Both the position numbers and the translations under genes were made by a program. Of a stretch of 64,000 nucleotides of DNA, positions 1 through 9,501 are shown piece after piece. Position 1 is the stretch's first letter; each line of letters starts with the position of its first letter. The stretch is from NCBI RefSeq assembly GCF_024582815.1, contig NZ_CP102099.1:3286001-3350000 (forward strand), written 5' to 3'. Source of the DNA: Acinetobacter colistiniresistens. GTDB taxonomy: Bacteria > Pseudomonadota > Gammaproteobacteria > Pseudomonadales > Moraxellaceae. The notes beneath the pieces were generated by a model. It worked only from the letters and a program-made list of their open reading frames with translations. It had not been told where the DNA came from and ran no database searches.

Positions 1-712
1 CACCCAACTGACGCATGATTTTCTCGCGAATGATTTCACTCGCAAGGAAACGTTCAGAGCGATCGGTAATCTGATCTAATGAATACAAAGGCGGCTGATA
101 CGGCAAATATTTCTCAATGGTATCGCGCAGGTGTTCCAGATTCGCTCCACGTAGTGCAGAAACAGGAACAATCTCAGCAAAGTTCATTAACTTTGCACGC
201 TCGCGAATCAGTGGTAAAGCTTCATTTTTATTTTCAAAAGTATCTAACTTATTGATCACAAGAATAACAGGCATTTCTGCATTTTTAAGTTTTTCCAAAA
301 CCAATTCATCGTTTTGAGTCCACTTCTGTGCATCCACCACAAATAAAACCAAGTTCACATCACGCAATGCTGAGTGCGCAGCACGGTTCATCATCTTATT
401 GATGGCACGTACTTCTTTTTTGTGCATCCCTGGGGTATCAACAAATACGGCCTGAGATTTCTCACGTGAATCAATTCCCACAATCTTGTGACGCGTAGTT
501 TGTGGCTTACGTGAAGTAATCGATAACTTTTGACCCAGTAAATGATTCATCAACGTAGATTTACCTACGTTTGGGCGACCGACAATAGCAACAAAACCGC
601 TTTTAAAATCTGAAGGAATGGTAGTTCCTTGAGAGCTAAAAAATTGATCAATTAAGTTATTGCCATCTTGCTGTTCAATTGCTTCTGGCTTATTTTCATT
701 TGATTGAGACAT
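1..712 (-). CDS. era: GTPase Era (3' part beyond window edge)
   Basis: Era is a Ras-like GTPase that binds the 3' end of 16S rRNA and is needed for 30S ribosome maturation. Reading from the ATG at 712, the protein shows the G1 motif GRPNVGKST, the G3 motif DTPGMH and the G4 motif NKLD, in the order expected for Era, and continues to the left window edge where the KH domain should follow. The start lies 4 bp after the rnc stop codon, so rnc and era are co-transcribed, as in many proteobacteria. About 237 codons are visible; the C-terminus is missing only because the window ends. Confidence 0.95.
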   Translation of the reverse strand, partial: MSQSNENKPEAIEQQDGNNLIDQFFSSQGTTIPSDFKSGFVAIVGRPNVGKSTLMNHLLGQKLSITSRKPQTTRHKIVGIDSREKSQAVFVDTPGMHKKEVRAINKMMNRAAHSALRDVNLVLFVVDAQKWTQNDELVLEKLKNAEMPVILVINKLDTFENKNEALPLIRERAKLMNFAEIVPVSALRGANLEHLRDTIEKYLPYQPPLYSLDQITDRSERFLASEIIREKIMRQLG

Positions 713-716
713 CAGG

Positions 717-1412
717 TTATTGCTCCAATAATTTTAAAATCTCTGCCGCTGCCGTTTGTTCGGCAAAACGACGACTTGAGCCCTCGCCTATAATTTTTGG
801 CAATCCCGTTACATCACATTCCACTTTGAAATGTTGGTTCGGGGCATCACCTTGAATATCTACAACCTCGTAAACTGGGAGAGGTTTTTTACGTGCTTGT
901 AAATACTCTTGCAAACGTGATTTCGGGTCTTTCAGTTGATCTGTCGGTTCGATATGATCCAGATATGGTTCATACCATTTTAGCACAATGCGTTCCAGCA
1001 AGTTGAGATCATTACTGTCTAAATAAATAGCACCAATAATGGCTTCTACGGTATCCGCCAAAATCGACTCTCGGTGATGTCCACCAGATTTTAACTCGCC
1101 TGTGCTTAAAATTAATGACCGGCTTAATTGCAAATCATTTGCGATTTTTCCCAACGCTTCCTGTCGAACCAAAGTCGCACGCATTCGCGTTAAACGACCT
1201 TCATTTTCCAATGGATAGGCATTGTACAAATAATTTGCGACGATCATCCCTAATAATGAATCGCCTAGAAACTCTAGGCGTTCATAATTATGTTTATGGC
1301 TAACCGAGCGATGGGTCAAAGCCAGCTTTAACAAGTCAAACTGTTTAAACTGGTGACCTATGCGCCCTTGCAGCCGTGTATCATTGAGCTTGTTTTGCAG
1401 ATTTTTGGTCAA
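717..1412 (-). CDS. rnc: ribonuclease III
   Basis: Double-strand-specific endoribonuclease that processes rRNA precursors and structured mRNAs. The N-terminal catalytic domain carries the signature ERLEFLGDSLLG and the second acidic motif DTVEAIIGAIYLD; a C-terminal dsRNA-binding domain ends in RFAEQTAAAEILKLL. No ATG fits the N-terminus. A TTG at 1412 (protein beginning MTKNLQ) gives 231 residues, close to family length, and is preceded by GAGAAG. A TTG at 1424 would add four residues. Either start overlaps the 3' end of the DUF4845 gene, implying translational coupling. First in the rnc-era pair. Confidence 0.93.
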   Translation of the reverse strand: MTKNLQNKLNDTRLQGRIGHQFKQFDLLKLALTHRSVSHKHNYERLEFLGDSLLGMIVANYLYNAYPLENEGRLTRMRATLVRQEALGKIANDLQLSRSLILSTGELKSGGHHRESILADTVEAIIGAIYLDSNDLNLLERIVLKWYEPYLDHIEPTDQLKDPKSRLQEYLQARKKPLPVYEVVDIQGDAPNQHFKVECDVTGLPKIIGEGSSRRFAEQTAAAEILKLLEQ

Positions 1413-1758
1413 AAGTCTTCTCAAAGGTCATAACTAAACTGATATTCAGCATGAAAGGCTTACGTATTTCATACTTCTTCATCACCACAAGATCATCTTT
1501 ATAAGTCACTTGCGCAATATCTTTAAAACGCAGATCACGAATCCCGTTCATATCAAAACGCTGATCCATCTGAGACGCGAACTTACTTGGCGTAGTATTC
1601 GGAGGGCTATCTTTTAATAAGCCCTCAATCTGAGTATTAATCAGTTTATCGTCCCAGTATGCTGGCCAAATCGCAATTGCTGCCTTAACAGCAACTGCAA
1701 ATAAAACCACCCCAAATAAAATTGCAATATACGAAGTCCCTTGTTGAGATTTACGCAT
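1381..1758 (-). CDS. DUF4845 small membrane protein
   Basis: A 125-residue protein with one N-terminal membrane segment (about residues 9-30, beginning after MRKSQQGTSYIAI) and a short periplasmic domain. The length, the Lys/Gln-rich start and the position between lepB and rnc match the DUF4845 family, which is found next to lepB in many gammaproteobacteria. No function is established. The start of rnc lies inside its last 10-15 codons. It sits 24 bp after lepB and is probably part of the lepA-lepB-rnc-era transcription unit. Confidence 0.8.
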   Translation of the reverse strand: MRKSQQGTSYIAILFGVVLFAVAVKAAIAIWPAYWDDKLINTQIEGLLKDSPPNTTPSKFASQMDQRFDMNGIRDLRFKDIAQVTYKDDLVVMKKYEIRKPFMLNISLVMTFEKTFDQKSAKQAQ

Positions 1759-1782
1759 CTATCTATTTCCTATCTATTTTTA

Positions 1783-2646
1783 TTAGTCAATCTTACCATT
1801 TCGGTTAAAACTTGGAAGATTAAAACCAGGTTCTTTATGCATCCATACATAAAAAGCTCGACCTGTTAAATTCGCCTCAGGTACAAAGCCCCAGAAACGA
1901 CTGTCTGCACTTTGATCACGGTTATCACCCATGGCAAAGTATTGCCCTTTTGGTACAGTCACTTCCCAATCTTGACCATTACTTTGAATAAACACATCAT
2001 TTTCTTTGGCCACAAATGGGATTAATGCTTCAGCACCTCGCAATTGTGCAAACTGGAATTGCTCAACCAAAGGATTTCGCCCTTCCAAGTAACGGACTAA
2101 ATGCTGATGCTCACCTAAGGTTTCTTTAAAGTAAAGTGCAGTTGGCGTATCTTGCTGGTCTTTCTCACGCGAGTATTGTGTCTCTACCTTTGCGACTTGC
2201 TGACCATTAATAATTAATTGCCCATTTCTGAATTGAACATGGTCACCAGGCACACCAACTACGCGTTTAATATAGCTAATCGTTGGTTGTGGCGGATAAC
2301 GGAATACGATCACTTCTCCACGTTTTGGCTCACTAACATCAATGATTTTAGCGTTCACGATGGGTAAACGCACACCATAATCAAACTTATTCACCAAGAT
2401 AAAATCACCCGTTTCTAAGGTCGGAACCATAGAATCTGATGGAATATTAAATGGTTCATATAAGAAAGAACGTAGCACCAGCACAACAGCTAACACAGGC
2501 CAAAAGTCATATGCCCATGTAATGACAAAATTCTCTTGATTACGCCCTCGTGTTGCACGCTGTTTCAATACCAACTTATCCAGTAACCACACCAAAAAGA
2601 AAATTAGTGTTGCTGGTACCAGAATCAAGTTAAAATCAAAATCCAC
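1783..2646 (-). CDS. lepB: signal peptidase I
   Basis: Membrane serine protease that removes signal peptides from exported preproteins on the periplasmic face. The 287-residue protein has two N-terminal membrane segments (about 5-24 and 46-63). The Ser/Lys dyad is visible as PSDSMVPTL (Ser72) and SYIKRVVGVPGD (Lys127), and the conserved box MGDNRDQSADSRFWG is near the C-terminus. It lies 74 bp downstream of lepA, the usual lepA-lepB pairing. All key residues are present. Confidence 0.96.
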   Translation of the reverse strand: MDFDFNLILVPATLIFFLVWLLDKLVLKQRATRGRNQENFVITWAYDFWPVLAVVLVLRSFLYEPFNIPSDSMVPTLETGDFILVNKFDYGVRLPIVNAKIIDVSEPKRGEVIVFRYPPQPTISYIKRVVGVPGDHVQFRNGQLIINGQQVAKVETQYSREKDQQDTPTALYFKETLGEHQHLVRYLEGRNPLVEQFQFAQLRGAEALIPFVAKENDVFIQSNGQDWEVTVPKGQYFAMGDNRDQSADSRFWGFVPEANLTGRAFYVWMHKEPGFNLPSFNRNGKID

Positions 2647-2720
2647 AAACCCTCTCTTGCAGTTTCACTGCTCGTCGTTCGACTGGGTAAAGCAGTATGC
2701 CTCCCCAGCCTCATGTTTCT

Positions 2721-4538
2721 TTATCGATCAACTTTCAATACAGCTAAGAAAGCCTCTTGTGGGATCTCGACACTTCCCACTTGCTTCATACGCTTCTTAC
2801 CTTCTTTCTGCTTCGCGAGAAGTTTCTTCTTACGTGAGACATCACCGCCATAACATTTAGCCAATACGTTTTTACGCATGGCTTTCACGGTAGAACGGGC
2901 AATAATTTGCGCACCAATCGCCGCCTGAATCGCAACATCATACATTTGGCGAGGGATAAGATCTTTCATCTTCTCAACCAATGCGATACCACGATGGCGC
3001 GCATCTTGACGGTGACAGATCATTGCCAAGGCATCGACCTTTTCGCTATTGATTAGAACATCAACCTTAACCAGAGCTGAACTCTCAAAACGTACAAAGT
3101 TATAGTCTAATGATGCAAAACCACGTGAACACGATTTTAATTTATCAAAGAAATCCATGACCACTTCTGCCATTGGAATTTCAAAAGTAATTGACACTTG
3201 ATTACCCAAGAACTTCATATCTTTTTGCACGCCACGGCGCTCAATACACAAAGTCATGACATTACCCAGATATTCTTGCGGCACCAGAATATGACATTCA
3301 GCAATTGGTTCACGTAGATCTTCAACTGTTGAACCATCTGGCATTTTTGAAGGACTGTCGATATAAATAATATCGCCCTTCTTGGTCAATGCTTCATAAA
3401 TAACGGTTGGCGCAGAACTGATCAGATCAAGATCGTATTCACGTTCTAATCGCTCTTGTACGATTTCCATGTGCAGCATGCCCAAGAAGCCACAACGGAA
3501 ACCAAAGCCCAATGCATCCGAACTTTCAGGTTCGAAAAATAAAGCCGAGTCATTGATCTGTAATTTTTGCAGCGCTTCACGGAATGGCTCGAAGTCACTC
3601 GAATCAATCGGGAACAGGCCCGCATAGACCTGCGGCTTAACCTTTTTAAAACCTGGTAAAGTTGTAACTTCTGGTGTTGCTGCAAGGGTAATGGTATCCC
3701 CCACTGGCGCGCCAAAAATATCTTTAATACCTGCAATCACGAAGCCCACTTCACCCGCTTCGAGGATGTCAGTTTCGGTATGCTTCGGATTAAATACCCC
3801 CACTGAAGTTACTGGATGTGTTTGGCCTGTCGATTTCACCAACATCTTGTCGCCCTTACGGATACGACCTTGTTTGATACGAACCAACGATACAACACCA
3901 AGGTAATTATCGAACCATGAGTCGATAATCAACGCTTGTAAAGGCGCATCACGATCACCTTCTGGTGCAGGAATCACATCTACCAAACGCTCTAAAACAC
4001 CCTCAACCCCCAAACCTGTTTTTGCTGAACAGGTTGGCGCATCAGTCGCTTCAATTCCGATAATTTCTTCAATTTCGTGAATTACACGCTCTGGTTCTGC
4101 TTGCGGTAAATCAATCTTGTTTAAGATCGGTAAAACTTCCAGACCTTGCTCAATTGCGGTATAGCAGTTTGCGACAGACTGTGCTTCAACACCTTGCGCA
4201 GCATCTACGACCAACAATGCACCTTCACAGGCTGCTAAAGAACGTGATACTTCATAAGAGAAGTCAACGTGCCCTGGAGTATCAATAAAATTCAATTGAT
4301 ATTCTTGACCATTTGGATGCATGTAGTACAAGGTTACCGATGCAGCCTTAATGGTAATCCCACGTTCACGCTCAAGCTCCATAGAGTCTAATACTTGAGC
4401 TTGCATCTCACGATCTTGTAAGCCACCGCACATTTGAATAAAACGGTCAGCCAAAGTCGACTTACCATGGTCAATATGAGCAATGATCGAGAAATTGCGT
4501 ATATTTTTGATATCTACGGATTTTTTAGCTTGCGCCAT
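2721..4538 (-). CDS. lepA: elongation factor 4 (LepA)
   Basis: Ribosome-associated translational GTPase that acts on stalled or mistranslocated ribosomes and in ribosome assembly. At 605 residues it matches the family. The N-terminal GTPase domain shows [13 protein letters not shown] (G1), DTPGHVDF (G3) and NKIDLP (G4); the C-terminal LepA-specific domain ends in the basic region [18 protein letters not shown]. The ATG at 4538 is the natural start. First gene of the lepA-lepB-DUF4845-rnc-era group on this strand. Confidence 0.97.
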   Translation of the reverse strand: MAQAKKSVDIKNIRNFSIIAHIDHGKSTLADRFIQMCGGLQDREMQAQVLDSMELERERGITIKAASVTLYYMHPNGQEYQLNFIDTPGHVDFSYEVSRSLAACEGALLVVDAAQGVEAQSVANCYTAIEQGLEVLPILNKIDLPQAEPERVIHEIEEIIGIEATDAPTCSAKTGLGVEGVLERLVDVIPAPEGDRDAPLQALIIDSWFDNYLGVVSLVRIKQGRIRKGDKMLVKSTGQTHPVTSVGVFNPKHTETDILEAGEVGFVIAGIKDIFGAPVGDTITLAATPEVTTLPGFKKVKPQVYAGLFPIDSSDFEPFREALQKLQINDSALFFEPESSDALGFGFRCGFLGMLHMEIVQERLEREYDLDLISSAPTVIYEALTKKGDIIYIDSPSKMPDGSTVEDLREPIAECHILVPQEYLGNVMTLCIERRGVQKDMKFLGNQVSITFEIPMAEVVMDFFDKLKSCSRGFASLDYNFVRFESSALVKVDVLINSEKVDALAMICHRQDARHRGIALVEKMKDLIPRQMYDVAIQAAIGAQIIARSTVKAMRKNVLAKCYGGDVSRKKKLLAKQKEGKKRMKQVGSVEIPQEAFLAVLKVDR

Positions 4539-4701
4539 GGGTTACCTTAAGAAAAATAGAACGCTCTATACTTCAGAAAAGTAAGGAGCCAAATGGTTTA
4601 ATAAAATTGCTCGGGATTATAACAGAACAGCTTTTCAAAGTATTCAAAATAATAAAAGCTTTCATTGCGAAGACTGAACAATTTACTCACATTTAAGTCA
4701 A

Positions 4702-5157
4702 TCAAACTGCTTCATATGAAATAGAGAAATCCATTGGATCTAAATCAGCAGCAATTGGCTGGTAAGCTTGGCTAAAACTCGGTGACATCCGCTTTGGTCG
4801 CCCTGAAGCAATTTCAATGCACGCCCATTTGGTATTGCCAACAAATAAAATGCTCTGATCTTTAGGGCGATAGAACGCATACTGGCGGAATGAATAGAGT
4901 GCATTAATATCATCCAGCCATGTCCGTAGAATGATTTCCTCACCCTCCAGTGCTGCCTTGCGATATTGTACGTGATGCTCAACTGCCACCATGGCGTGTT
5001 TCAGCTCGAGATATTGAGCTAGGCCTAAACCCAATGTCTCGATATGCGCTGAAGCAACATCTTGCATCCACTGGATATAAATGACGTTATTGACATGCCC
5101 CAATACATCGATATGTTTAGGCTGAACCTGTATTTTTAAATCAAAAATCGTACTCAT
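4702..5157 (-). CDS. hotdog-fold acyl-CoA thioesterase
   Basis: A 151-residue single-domain protein of the 4-hydroxybenzoyl-CoA thioesterase (4HBT) type. The segment DVLGHVNNVIYIQWMQD near residues 18-34 is the usual 4HBT active-site region, with an Asp followed by the NNVxY helix start. It probably hydrolyses an acyl-CoA; the substrate cannot be read from the sequence. It stands alone between lepA and the protease gene, with a hairpin terminator on the far side. FadM/YbgC-like proteins are the nearest relatives I recognise. Confidence 0.8.
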   Translation of the reverse strand: MSTIFDLKIQVQPKHIDVLGHVNNVIYIQWMQDVASAHIETLGLGLAQYLELKHAMVAVEHHVQYRKAALEGEEIILRTWLDDINALYSFRQYAFYRPKDQSILFVGNTKWACIEIASGRPKRMSPSFSQAYQPIAADLDPMDFSISYEAV

Positions 5158-5230
5158 AATTTTGCGTATTTCATCACGACCAACGTTTCGCTAGCTACAC
5201 TAGTCTAAACACAACAGGATTTCAAAATAA

Positions 5231-5261
5231 AAACCACCCTAATTCTAGAGTGGTTTTTATT
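5231..5261. terminator. hairpin between thioesterase and protease genes
   Basis: AAACCACCCT and AGAGTGGTTT pair with one mismatch around a short AT-rich loop. The hairpin is flanked by A and T runs and lies just beyond the stop of the minus-strand protease gene. It can serve as its terminator. Confidence 0.6.
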
Positions 5262-5288
5262 TAAGTAGTATTCAATAAAATTTAAATC

Positions 5289-6665
5289 TTAAGGTAAACG
5301 CAACCCAAGGATTGCACGTTGACCTTGGCGAATAATCGTTACACGCGCAACACTATTCTTCGGCAAGGCCGAAACCGTTCTTGCAAACTGCTGGCTATTG
5401 GTAATTGCTGTACCATTCACTTGTACAATCACATCACCAGCAACCAGATTGGATAATGAAGCCGTACCGCCACGCTTCACATCTTGAATTAAGATACCAC
5501 CACGCACATCTAAGCGCGCTTGTTCAGCTGCGCTTAAATCACGAATACTCATACCCAAACCACTAGTCGGGTTATTTTTCTCAGCATCCGCAGCCGTATC
5601 ATCTGGCGCAGTACCCAATGTTGCTGAGATCGTACGTGTTTTATCATCACGCAGAATTTCTAATTGAACCGTTTGATTTGGCGCAATACGGTTAAGGGAA
5701 TAAAGTAAATCGCTAGTACGTGAAATTGGAGCACCATTGGCTTTCAAAATCACATCACCCGATTTTAGACCTGCTTTTTCAGCTGGCGATTTCGGTGCAA
5801 CCTGAGTAATCAGTGAACCTTCTGGTTTCGGTAATTTATAGGCTTCAGCCAGATTACGATCAATATCCTGCATCATAATACCAAGATATGAGCGAGTCAC
5901 CTTACCTGTTGTTTTCAACTGCTGTACAACATCCATTGCCACATCGATCGGAATTGAGAAGGATAAGCCCATATAGCCACCCGTACCACTGAAGATACGT
6001 GAATTCACCCCAACGACTTCACCACGTTGGTTGAACAATGGACCACCTGAGTTACCCGGATTCAGAGCGGCGTCAGTTTGAATGAAGGGAACAGACGTTT
6101 CACCACTCATATTACGTGATTTCGCACTGACAATCCCCGCTGAAGCAGAGTAGTCAAAACCAAATGGTGAACCAATTGCCAATACAGGTTCACCCACACG
6201 GAGCTGATCAACATTACCAATTTTTAACTCTGGAAAGTTATTTCCATTGACTTTAAGCAGCGCAATATCGGTACGCTCGTCACTTCCCACAAGTGTCGCA
6301 TCAAGCTCCCGACGGTCATTCAGGATAATACTGATACGGGAAGCATTTTCAACCACATGACGATTCGTTAATAAATAACCGTCCTTACCAATAAAAAACG
6401 CACTGCCATAGCCAGTTTTTTCTTGAGGCCCTTGCTGTTGTGGGATAATCACTTGATTGCCAAAAAAGCGCCGTAAAATTTCAGGGACTTGTTGTTGCAA
6501 TAACTCTTCCTGAGTCATTTTCTTGACAACATTGACACTCACAACTGCAGGGCTGACCTGCTCAACCAGATTTGAAAAATCTACTGGCGATGCAGCATTG
6601 ACTTGAGATGCTGCTATCGTAAATACCGCAGCATACATTCCTTGTTGTAAATAGCGACTTTTCAT
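5289..6665 (-). CDS. Do-family periplasmic serine protease (DegP/MucD-like)
   Basis: Envelope quality-control protease and chaperone. From the ATG at 6665 it has 458 residues: a signal peptide ending near SQVNA, a trypsin-like domain and two PDZ domains. Counted in that form, the catalytic triad is His103 (TNRHVVE), Asp133 (ERTDIALL) and Ser206 (NPGNSGGPL). The length and double PDZ fit the DegP/MucD group rather than DegS, which has one PDZ. A GTG at 6680 would add five residues; neither start has a clear Shine-Dalgarno sequence. Monocistronic and divergent from nadB. Confidence 0.92.
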   Translation of the reverse strand: MKSRYLQQGMYAAVFTIAASQVNAASPVDFSNLVEQVSPAVVSVNVVKKMTQEELLQQQVPEILRRFFGNQVIIPQQQGPQEKTGYGSAFFIGKDGYLLTNRHVVENASRISIILNDRRELDATLVGSDERTDIALLKVNGNNFPELKIGNVDQLRVGEPVLAIGSPFGFDYSASAGIVSAKSRNMSGETSVPFIQTDAALNPGNSGGPLFNQRGEVVGVNSRIFSGTGGYMGLSFSIPIDVAMDVVQQLKTTGKVTRSYLGIMMQDIDRNLAEAYKLPKPEGSLITQVAPKSPAEKAGLKSGDVILKANGAPISRTSDLLYSLNRIAPNQTVQLEILRDDKTRTISATLGTAPDDTAADAEKNNPTSGLGMSIRDLSAAEQARLDVRGGILIQDVKRGGTASLSNLVAGDVIVQVNGTAITNSQQFARTVSALPKNSVARVTIIRQGQRAILGLRLP

Positions 6666-6680
6666 GAAGCAAGAACCCAC

Positions 6681-7046
6681 ATACTGATGATTAAAATAAG
6701 GTTTAGGTCTATGTTTTTAGCATAACCCTACCATTCTTTTCGTAAAAATATGTTTATATTTTCAATGCATACAACGATCTAGAATGATGAAATGTGAATA
6801 AACTATGGAGAAACACGCCATGATCCACTGTCTAAGAATGGTTTTATCTTGGGGAGCTTAATCACAGATTAAAACAATGTACTGAAACGTAATCATTTTC
6901 ACATTCATACAGTTGGGGCAAAAATTAATAAGCAAATAAATCGCATTCGCTAAAAATTCATTCAATTCTAGGCAGATTAGCCCTTGCCTTTTTGATCAAA
7001 AAGCGGTGTCATTAGCGAACGTTTAAAACTGAAGCAGATCGACGAC
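6681..7046. other. divergent intergenic region, protease/nadB
   Basis: 366 bp between two divergent genes, so it must hold both promoters. It is AT-rich and I see no gene in it. The one clear structure is a perfect 16-bp palindrome, CTTTTTGATCAAAAAG, at 6988-7003, 43 bp before the nadB start codon, where an operator would be plausible. Confidence 0.5.
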
Positions 7047-8678
7047 ATGCCTGATTTAAAAACAATTCACCATTTTGATGTGATTATTGTGGGCAGTGGT
7101 GGTGCAGGTTTAAGCCTCGCACTCTCTTTACCAAGTCATTACAGCATTGCAATTTTAGCCAAGGCGGCATTGACAGAGGCCAGCACCTTCTATGCACAAG
7201 GCGGTGTTGCTGCAGTCTTAGACGAAACAGATTCTATTCAACAACACATTAATGACACTATGATTGCAGGCGGTCATCTTTGCGAGTTGGATGCAGTCAA
7301 ACATACCGTTGAAGGCGGTAAACCTTCGGTTGACTTCCTGCTTAAACAAGGTGTGCAATTTACGCTAGATGAAGATGAACAACTTCATCTCACCCGTGAA
7401 GGTGGTCACTCACAACGTCGCATCATTCACTCTGCCGATGCCACAGGTAAAGCCATTTCAACCACCTTAGTTGAACGTGCCAAAGAACGAAAAAATATTA
7501 CGATTTTTGAAAATTATATTGCGATTGATTTAATTACTTTGCATAAACTTGGCCACCAAAACCAAGCCAATCGTTCAATCGGCCTTTATGCTCTAGATGA
7601 ATCCAACGAACAGGTTCATACTTTCTTAGCACCATTTACGGCACTTGCCTGTGGTGGTGCAATGAAAGCGTATCTATACACCTCAAACCCAGACATCGCA
7701 ACAGGCGATGGGATTGCCATGGCTTATCGTGCGGGATGTCGTGTAGCGAATATGGAATTTAACCAATTCCATCCAACTTGCTTATATCACCCCAAAGCCC
7801 GTTCTTTCTTAATTACCGAAGCAATGCGTGGCGAAGGTGCTTATTTGCGCCTACCAGATGGCGAACGTTTTATGCTGCGTTTTGATGAACGTGCTGAACT
7901 GGCGCCGCGTGATATTGTGGCACGTACCATCGACCATGAAATCAAGCGTTTAGGGATTCGTCACGTCTGGTTAGACATTACCCATAAATCACCCGAATTT
8001 ATTACCGAACACTTCCCGACACTGTATGCCCGTTTGCTTGAACTCGGTATTGATATCACCAAAGATATGATCCCTGTTGTGCCTGCAGCACACTATACCT
8101 GTGGCGGTGTGGTGGTGGATGAACATAGCCAGACTGATTTAGATGGCTTGTATGCCATTGGTGAGACCTCTTATACAGGCCTACATGGTGCTAATCGTAT
8201 GGCGAGTAACTCATTGCTCGAATGTTTCGTTTATGGCATGAGTGCAGCAGAAGATATTGAACAGAAGTTTGATACTGAGTTTAAATTCCCTGATGTTCCA
8301 ACATGGGATGAAACCCAAGTCACCGATGCTGATGAAGATGTGGTGATCTTACAAAACTGGGACGAACTACGTTCGACCATGTGGAACTATGTCGGTATTG
8401 TGCGTACCACTAAGCGTTTACAGCGTGCCTTACACCGTATTGAAATGTTGAAGCATGAAATCACTGAGTATTATCAGGATTATCGCGTCAGCAAAAACTT
8501 GATTGAATTGCGTAACCTAGTGCTGGTTTCAGAAATGATTGTACGTTGTGCAATGGAGCGTAAGGAGTCACGCGGTTTGCATTACACACTGGATTATCCT
8601 GAACTTTCGAATGAAATTCGCAAAACGGTGTTAACGCCACCGAATTTTAAAGTGGAACAGCCGTTGGTGAATGACTGA
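7047..8678 (+). CDS. nadB: L-aspartate oxidase
   Basis: FAD enzyme that oxidises L-aspartate to iminoaspartate, the first step of de novo NAD synthesis. The 543-residue protein has the N-terminal dinucleotide-binding motif [15 protein letters not shown], the family motif FYAQGGVAA, the active-site region EFNQFHPT, and the C-terminal helical domain shared with fumarate reductase flavoproteins. [13 protein letters not shown] near residue 385 is diagnostic of NadB against SdhA/FrdA. It is single, with a multi-hairpin region downstream. An NadM-type adenylyltransferase gene lies 15 kb away in the same window. Confidence 0.95.
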   Translation: MPDLKTIHHFDVIIVGSGGAGLSLALSLPSHYSIAILAKAALTEASTFYAQGGVAAVLDETDSIQQHINDTMIAGGHLCELDAVKHTVEGGKPSVDFLLKQGVQFTLDEDEQLHLTREGGHSQRRIIHSADATGKAISTTLVERAKERKNITIFENYIAIDLITLHKLGHQNQANRSIGLYALDESNEQVHTFLAPFTALACGGAMKAYLYTSNPDIATGDGIAMAYRAGCRVANMEFNQFHPTCLYHPKARSFLITEAMRGEGAYLRLPDGERFMLRFDERAELAPRDIVARTIDHEIKRLGIRHVWLDITHKSPEFITEHFPTLYARLLELGIDITKDMIPVVPAAHYTCGGVVVDEHSQTDLDGLYAIGETSYTGLHGANRMASNSLLECFVYGMSAAEDIEQKFDTEFKFPDVPTWDETQVTDADEDVVILQNWDELRSTMWNYVGIVRTTKRLQRALHRIEMLKHEITEYYQDYRVSKNLIELRNLVLVSEMIVRCAMERKESRGLHYTLDYPELSNEIRKTVLTPPNFKVEQPLVND

Positions 8679-8737
8679 TACTTTTAAGTTTTTGAGCTTT
8701 TCAAGACGACTTAAAGTTATGATTAGCTATCGCGGTA

Positions 8738-8830
8738 GGCGACATGGATGTCGCCCGTTGAGCTGCGGCATCAAGGATGTACCGTCAGCTCAACAAAGGA
8801 TTTTTGTTACTTTTCATCCTTGAAAAGTAA
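8738..8830. repeat. three consecutive hairpins between nadB and tmk
   Basis: Three inverted repeats follow one another between the convergent genes. GGCGACAT/ATGTCGCC lies at 8738-8755. TTGAGCTG/CAGCTCAA lies at 8758-8793, with a smaller inner stem CGGCATC/GATGTACCG. TTACTTTTCA/TGAAAAGTAA lies at 8807-8830. The last can act as a terminator. The GC-rich first two differ in base composition from their surroundings and look like a dispersed intergenic element. Confidence 0.6.
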
Positions 8831-8901
8831 GACATAAGTCATAGTGTTCAAAGCGTGATTTCAAACTTTTTTAACAATAAAAATTGAGAATATAGCTGTT
8901 T

Positions 8902-9501
8902 TTATTTCAAATATTGCAAAGCATCTTCAAACACAACATCCGCATTCTGTGTCGCATCCAATCGCTTCATCCGTTCAGGCTCTGCTTGCCATAAAGTCTC
9001 ATAACCTGCACGAACTTTAGCAAAGAAACTCAATTTCTCTTGTTCAAAACGATCCAATGCCCCGCGCTCCCGAGCACGGGTCATCCCCAACTCAATCGGC
9101 GCATCCAGCCAAAAGGTAATATTCGGCATTTTCGCGACAAAGGTTTGATTTAACAGTTGCAACTTTTCCTGACTCAAACCACGTCCAGAACATTGATAAG
9201 CAAAGCTGGCATCAGTAAAGCGATCACTCAACACAATCTTGCCTGCCTGCAATGCTGGTAAAATCACTTGCTGTAAATGCTGTGCACGTGCGGCATAAAT
9301 CAAAAGTAGCTCAGTATCATGACTCATCTGCTCTTCATGATTCACGGCCAATAATAATGAGCGGATCTGCTCAGCTAAAGGCGTACCACCCGGTTCACGG
9401 GTCAATACCACCTCCTTACCTTGCTGTTCAAAGTACTGATGAATTTTACGAATCAGTGTAGTCTTGCCTACACCTTCCGTCCCTTCAAAACTAATAAACA
9501 T
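8902..9501 (-). CDS. tmk: thymidylate kinase
   Basis: Phosphorylates dTMP to dTDP. The P-loop FEGTEGVGKTTL is at the N-terminus and the DR(Y/F) motif appears as LSDRFTDASFAYQ, with a lid-region RARERGALDRFE further on. The protein is 199-200 residues, within the family range. Two adjacent ATG codons (9504 and 9501) are possible; the inner one gives MFISFEG. It overlaps the stop codon of mltG in an ATGA arrangement, indicating coupled translation in the pabC-mltG-tmk operon. Confidence 0.95.
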   Translation of the reverse strand: MFISFEGTEGVGKTTLIRKIHQYFEQQGKEVVLTREPGGTPLAEQIRSLLLAVNHEEQMSHDTELLLIYAARAQHLQQVILPALQAGKIVLSDRFTDASFAYQCSGRGLSQEKLQLLNQTFVAKMPNITFWLDAPIELGMTRARERGALDRFEQEKLSFFAKVRAGYETLWQAEPERMKRLDATQNADVVFEDALQYLK

